Source: Gordionus sp. m RMFG-2023 (taxonomy: Eukaryota; Nematomorpha; Gordioida; Chordodea; Parachordodidae). Taken from it: a stretch of DNA of 64,000 nucleotides. The notes beneath the pieces are model-generated. The model made no database searches and was not told the DNA's origin. It saw only the letters and a program-made list of their open reading frames with translations. This document shows positions 59,227 through 64,000 of the stretch, piece by piece. Location of the stretch: NCBI RefSeq assembly GCF_954871325.1, contig NC_088775.1, positions 75,369,561-75,433,560 of the forward strand. Direction: 5' to 3'. The position numbers were made by a program, and so were the translations under genes. Positions within the stretch are counted from its first letter, which is position 1. Every line of letters begins with the position of its first letter.

Positions 59227-59980
59227 TTATAAGATTTCAACATTAGCAGAATGACCACACACCTGGCAAATTTTTTTAACGAAAACATCTTCACTTTCTT
59301 GAATGTTAAAAGAATCGACTTCTTTATTACGTTCTTTTTCTAAGCTTGAACTTTTAATGTTATCCTCAAGAGAAACGTATTTATGTTGTTGGGTCAAACA
59401 TAATTGATTGTCAATTTTGGTTGGTCTCTTCCAAATCGAGCTCCTGACCTCCATCCTAAGTTCTTAAATTATGTGATAAAAATGGCGATTTATATATATA
59501 AATTTAAAATCATCTAAACTAGTAAAAATTCACATAAAAAAACTTTTAAACTATTAATTACTATATTAACATTTTGAAAATTCGAATGGAATATTTTGGA
59601 ACTGGAATGGGGGGCAAAAAGACCTTATTCCAGGTTCCCACATTTTATAGCAATCTTTTATTTTCGTAAATTTGCGTTAGATTAATCATTTTTATAAATA
59701 AAAGATTGGTATATACTTTATTACAATGGGATCATTAGGAGGGTCCTTTTTATAAATGTGCATGCAATTATTTAACCAAATTAAGTAGATTTATATGCAA
59801 AGTACCATAAAATAAGCAATATATGCATATTTATATCTACGATTAAAATACTTATACCATACCCTTCAAACGTTTTTGATATTTTTTGGTTCTCATACTC
59901 TGTGATTTTTGAGATTTCAAAACCATATTTTGATTTAAATTTTCTTCATTGCCATGAACAATTAATGCTCTTTCTTTTAC
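59227..59980 (-). CDS. Two-exon gene fragment with a C-terminal CxxC motif
   Basis: Minus-strand model join(59863..59980, 59227..59462). The first exon is entered by an acceptor TTTGTAG (AG 59982-59981), encodes VKERALIVHGNEENLNQN... and ends AAGG/GTATGG. The second starts after TTTAAG (AG 59464-59463). The phases fit exactly (1 nt + 2 nt), giving KKYQKRLKELRMEVRSSIWK across the junction, a coherent basic amphipathic helix. About 118 residues are covered, ending KKICQVCGHSANVEIL and TAA. CxxCG near the end could be half of a zinc-binding site. An alternative is that the frame leaves through a weak donor after SAN, in which case CQVCGHSAN would be the start of a nuclear-receptor-like finger; I prefer the stop because AATAAA follows. 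Upstream exons were not found. Family not recognised. Confidence 0.5.
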
Positions 59981-60169
59981 CTACAAATATTTATAAATAA
60001 TGAAAATAAATAATTTTTAAATAACAATGAACATTTTACTTATAAAAACTAATCAATCCGACAAAACTTTAATGCATACATTAAATTGTTCAGAAAATGA
60101 TATAAAAGTCCTTTAAAAACTATAATATATTTAACTTATATTATAAAAAAATATTGGGCTATTCCATGA

Positions 60170-61420
60170 CAAACTAACCGATTCGGACAACCACCTTCGA
60201 TTTTCTTAAAATTTGGTAAGCAAAGGAAGGCTATGTAACTAAGAAATAGCCAAAATTTTAGTCTTCTAACATTAAAATTTTTGGAGATAATAGAGTTCAA
60301 AGTGGCAAAAATTACGTATTTTTACTATCTGCCTTTAAACATATCTTAAAAACTTAATTTTAATTAATAAATTTAATAAAAAATTACATATAAAAAATTA
60401 TACTTTTAGATAATAAACTTTTATTTTGATTTTTCCAATTTCCGGCCATTTTATTTAATATATAAGAAAAAACAATATTTTGGAAATAATACTACCTACA
60501 ATTCCTATAAAAAATTTAGTAGATACTAAATTCCTCTTTTATATTTGTTAAATGTTGTTTATATATTTATTTACATTTTTGCCCTTTATATTTCTTATAT
60601 TTTATTGTTTGACTAGTTTTTTAACATCACTCCTTTGTTCAGTTTTAAAATACAAGGAAAACATGTGGCAATTTGTGTTTTCTTTTAATCAATACTTTTT
60701 TATACTTTTGGATTCCTTACTAAGGTCATTAATATAAATTATATAGGTCCCTGAGATCGTCCTATGGTCAAAAGTGTCAAAAATGACCTTTTTTCGAAAA
60801 ATACGATTTTTTGAAATTGGAATAAGTTAAAAAATAATGATTTTAAAAATATAAGTTATATGTCATTTTGTAACTCTATTAAAGGCCTTTTATTAAATAT
60901 TAAGGATTTTTTTGAAATAATATTGTTGCGGTTTTTATTTACGTTATAAATTTTAAACATAAAAATTCCAAGTGTTTAGCTTTCCAAATTTTTTTGAATT
61001 TAATATTTTCTTATTCTCTACCCTTATATCTATTCATAAAAAAAATTTAAACTTGGAACAGCCATGAGTTTTTTTAATTATTACGATTTAAAAAATCAAA
61101 AATAGATGGCGCTCCTTTATAAAATAACGTGTTTTGTTATAATTAAGATTTTCCAGCAACTATCAAGAAAAAATATTATATAGATCGTTTGATAGGCTTA
61201 CTTATTATTATTGCTAAATTGATAACTTGTAAAAATTAGTTTTTATAATAAATGATTAAATTTCCTAAAAAGATAGTTAAGATTCCGATATCTCCTACAA
61301 GAAAATATAATAATTAATTGTTGAAAGATAAAAACAAGTTTCCATGCACCTGTCCTAATATTAATTTTTATTTTACAAATATTTAGATATTAATTATTTT
61401 TCTTCTTTAAATTATTTATA
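60170..61420. other. Non-coding left part of the 60-64 kb transposon
   Basis: After the terminal repeat there is AT-rich DNA with no recognisable domain. The 61-codon frame at 60552-60737 is hydrophobic and AT-driven and is not called. Confidence 0.4.
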
Positions 61421-63591
61421 ATGTATAAATATAAATGCGTAAATCCTTTTAAAGAATCTAAACACTTTAATTATAAAAAGAACCTGCGTAAAGTCATGAC
61501 GTGGATGACACAATATCCAAACATTGGGGCGGAACACTATATTTGTGAGCAAACGATTTTCATAAAAAAATATTGAAAATATAAATTCTGATAGCGAATA
61601 TGTAAATAACAGCATAGCATCAACATCGATAGATAAAATCAATATAACTTTAAATGAAATTGGAATATCTCCTATCAAGAAAAAAAACTAACCGAAAAAA
61701 ATTATCCAAAAAAAGGTAGCGAAATATCAAAAGCTATTTCAGATATAATAATTAACAATCCAGAATCGGATACAAAAGATAATAATGATATACTCAATAA
61801 CATGAAATTTCAATATCCTAATTTATCTAAAAATAAAAATATCAATTGCTGACCATTCTGCCTCCTAATTGGAGCGCAAATAAAATAAACGACATTCAAC
61901 GCTACATATCATATAGCATATAATTCCAAAATCATTTTAGAGAAAGATTCTTTCAACTCCAAATAGAAAGCCTGCAAAATATCTCAATAAAAAAAAATGA
62001 TATTGTTAAAAGAATTTTTTGCAGTGATGAAGTTAGTAGTGTATTACCAGGAAAAAAAGATTGCATATCTATCACTGAAAAGGGGGAACGAGTGAACGTT
62101 CAAAAAAGGTTAGTTCTTAATAATTTGAAAGAATTATATAATCATTTTAAGGCGAGTAATTCAAACTTAACAATTGGATTTTCGAAATTTGCTAGCTTAA
62201 GACTAAAAAATTGTATATTAGCAGGGGCTAGCGGAACACATAGTGTATGCGTTTGTAGCATACACCTGAATATTAAACTTGATTTTAGGCTGTGAATTAG
62301 TAACATTCACTAAAAATGGTGAGGATACATTAACAACTTATAGAGATGTTATAGGCAGAATGATTTGCAACCCCCCGTTACCCACCTATTATTTTGGTGA
62401 CTGCAACGAATGTCCTGGCTCGGCACTCTTAAAAGAATGCATCGAAAAATTATTTATAAAAAATGATATTTAGCTCTTGTTACGTTTAAACAGTGGGTTT
62501 CGGTAGATAGAACAACTCTGGAGACTATTTCTCAATCTTTAGACGAATTTATTAATTATTTTTTCGATAAAATGAATATTCTCATATGTCATTTATTTGT
62601 GAACAACAAAGTTCATTTCACAATAACCTTAAAAATAGTTTAGAAAATAATCACTAATTATTTGTGACTTTTCAAAAAATTATTCCTTTATTGTCCAAGA
62701 CTAAGTTCAGGGTTATCATTGGATAACTTCGCAAGTTACGTTGCATCCAATCTCAATTTATTATAAAATAGGAGATCAAATAAACAATCTAAGTTTTGTG
62801 GTAATATCGGAATCCTTAATTCATAATACTGTTTCATCATTTATTCCAATCGCATTTGATTCATTTTTAAAAAATAAATTCGACACTCCACCAGAAAAAA
62901 TTTACTATTTTTCTGATGGTTCAGCAGCGCAATATAAAAATAGGAAAAACTTCATCAATGTTTGCTACCATGAAATCGATGTTGGTGTTCAAGCAGAATG
63001 GCATTTTTTTCCTATGGCACATGGTAAAAGTGCCTGCGACGGCATAGGCGGCATAGTAAAACGGTTAGTTGCCAAGGCAAGCTTACAAAGACCTTATATT
63101 GATCAAATAATTACACCTTTACAATTTTATAAATATGCGGAAGAGCATATAAAAGGTATAAATTTTTCTTATGTAACTATACCAGAGTATGAGGAAGAAG
63201 AGATAAGGCTAAGTAAGAGATTTAGTAAATCTATCTCAATACCTGGTACACAAAAAATTCATGCAGTGTTTCCGATTGTCTTAACTAAACTCAACACTAA
63301 ACTATATTCTAATTCGCAGACATTTATTGTGGAGAATATAGTATATCCACGTGAGTATCCTTTGATTGAGAATCTGTTAATCGATGAGATTAGAGGATAA
63401 GTAACATGTGCATATGAAAACGATTGGTTGTTAGGATTTGTACAAGAAGTGAATGCAATTAGAGATGAAGTAAAAATTAATTTTCTTCACCCTAAAGGAC
63501 CAGCAAATTCTTTTGTTTATCCAACTGCACAAGATATCCTTTTCATACCAAAAAATAATATTTTAACAATAGTTAGCCCATCAACGATATA
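61421..63591 (+). pseudogene. Transposase-like pseudogene of an invertebrate repeat family
   Basis: ATG at 61421 opens MYKYKCVNPFKESKHFNYKK, an N-terminal Cys-containing block. Through frame changes come NEIGISPIKKK (61650-61685), LTILPPNWSANKIND (61850-61895), TPNRKPAKYL, then a long frame with DEVSSVLPGKKDC, KRLVLNNLKELYNHFK and GASGTHSVCVCSIH (62020-62270). ECPGS and FKQWVSVDRTTLETI follow. Next is CDFSKNYSFIVQD, a TAA stop in place of the next residue, then VQGYHWITSQ leading into the 219-codon piece (62741-63400). That piece has YYFSDGSAAQYKNRKNF and EWHFFPMAHGKSACDGIGG, then a stop at 63398 and the C-terminal VKINFLHPKGPANSF to TAA at 63591. The motif order, with Asp in DFSKNYS and SDG, resembles a DDE-type core, and I know this motif set as a family repeated in many invertebrate genomes. 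I cannot assign a superfamily. At least six disabling changes. Confidence 0.82.
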
Positions 63592-64000
63592 ATTTATCGC
63601 AAAACGAAATTATCATGGCGTCAAAAAAACTAAATTTAATGAAAAACCGAAAATAGGTAATATCTTTCATGTTATCTATTATATCTTCAAAATTTATAAA
63701 ATAATTTATCGAAAATTAAAATTTTTTATAAAAAAAAATGATTTTATAACCGCAGCTAAATAATCTCATTTGACCATTGATATCTCAGGAACTATGAGTA
63801 CTAGGAGGCTAAAACTTTGGATTCGATGCTTTCAAATGATATTCTCTCAGCATACAAAATATTATCGAAATTAAAAAGGTCGGGCAGAAAAGTTATCGAT
63901 TTGGTATGGAATTACCCCCTTGCAACTTCATTCCCTCAATATGATTAAAAGAGTGCATGAATATATTTCCAAAAGGGAACGTCATATAAAATTATATGTT

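Larger units (their letters stand above)
60156..63919 (+). mobile_element. DNA transposon with diverged long terminal inverted repeats
   Basis: The left end GGGCTATTCCATGACAAACT (60156) and, read inverted, the right end GGGGGTAATTCCATACCAAA (63919) begin similar stretches. Over about 150 bp both carry ATTTTCTTAAAATTTGGTA-like and CCAAAnTTTTAGnCTnCTA words and a GAGATA block in the same order, so they are old inverted repeats. A single decayed gene on the plus strand occupies the right half (61421-63591). The left 1.2 kb is non-coding. No convincing target duplication is visible, so the exact limits are provisional. Confidence 0.7.

Noticed and set aside
1-64000. tRNA, rRNA, CRISPR or bacterial operons
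   Set aside because: No cloverleaf-like GTTCGAATC context, rRNA core or spacer array was recognised; TTCGAA words belong to transposon arrays.

Overview
This is an AT-rich eukaryotic window from an invertebrate-type nuclear genome. It has spliced genes, hAT, MULE, piggyBac and Ty3/gypsy elements, foldback repeats and very few coding exons. The mix of transposons fits an arthropod, possibly a crustacean such as a parasitic copepod. That placement is inference from general character only. I recognised no tRNA, rRNA, CRISPR array or bacterial-type operon.

Host-like coding sequence is sparse and on the minus strand where most convincing. There is a terminal exon at 1219-2007, a one-exon reading frame ending in a transmembrane segment at 15519-16217, and a two-exon model at 59227-59980 with a C-terminal CxxC motif. 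Two weaker candidates lie at 23667-24059 (-) and 25057-25256 (+).

The rest is mostly mobile DNA, much of it nested. At 4826-8357 a long foldback element is split by a hAT element (5787-7782), which itself carries a MITE (7178-7398). A second hAT (8725-10530) contains a GC-rich short element. At 19220-22601 a hAT is split by a MULE (19355-21209) whose terminal repeats are tandem GGAAAA/CCCCC arrays. At 31062-33523 a hAT has a perfect 8-bp target duplication and all four recognisable introns intact, with one internal stop and a deletion. At 39795-41480 is the 3' part of a Ty3/gypsy element (integrase, polypurine tract, 3' LTR). At 41877-44043 is a foldback made of inverted arrays of a unit of about 118 bp. 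At 44862-48840 another hAT with a perfect target duplication holds a palindrome of about 970 bp. At 50866-56215 lie several hAT derivatives, a non-LTR retrotransposon tail and a piggyBac remnant. At 60156-63919 is a decayed element with diverged terminal inverted repeats and a transposase-like gene of a family that I recognise by motif but cannot place in a superfamily.

The most striking common thread is a set of hAT-type elements and MITEs that share an end of the type (T/C)A(G/A)TGTTGTTAAA. Just inside it, each family carries its own repeated, mostly palindromic subterminal motif (GCGCGCTA, GAACGCGTTC, AGCTAGCTCC, TAACTAGTTA, GGCTC-N5-GAGCC). This looks like diversification of transposase-binding arrays behind a constant cleavage end.
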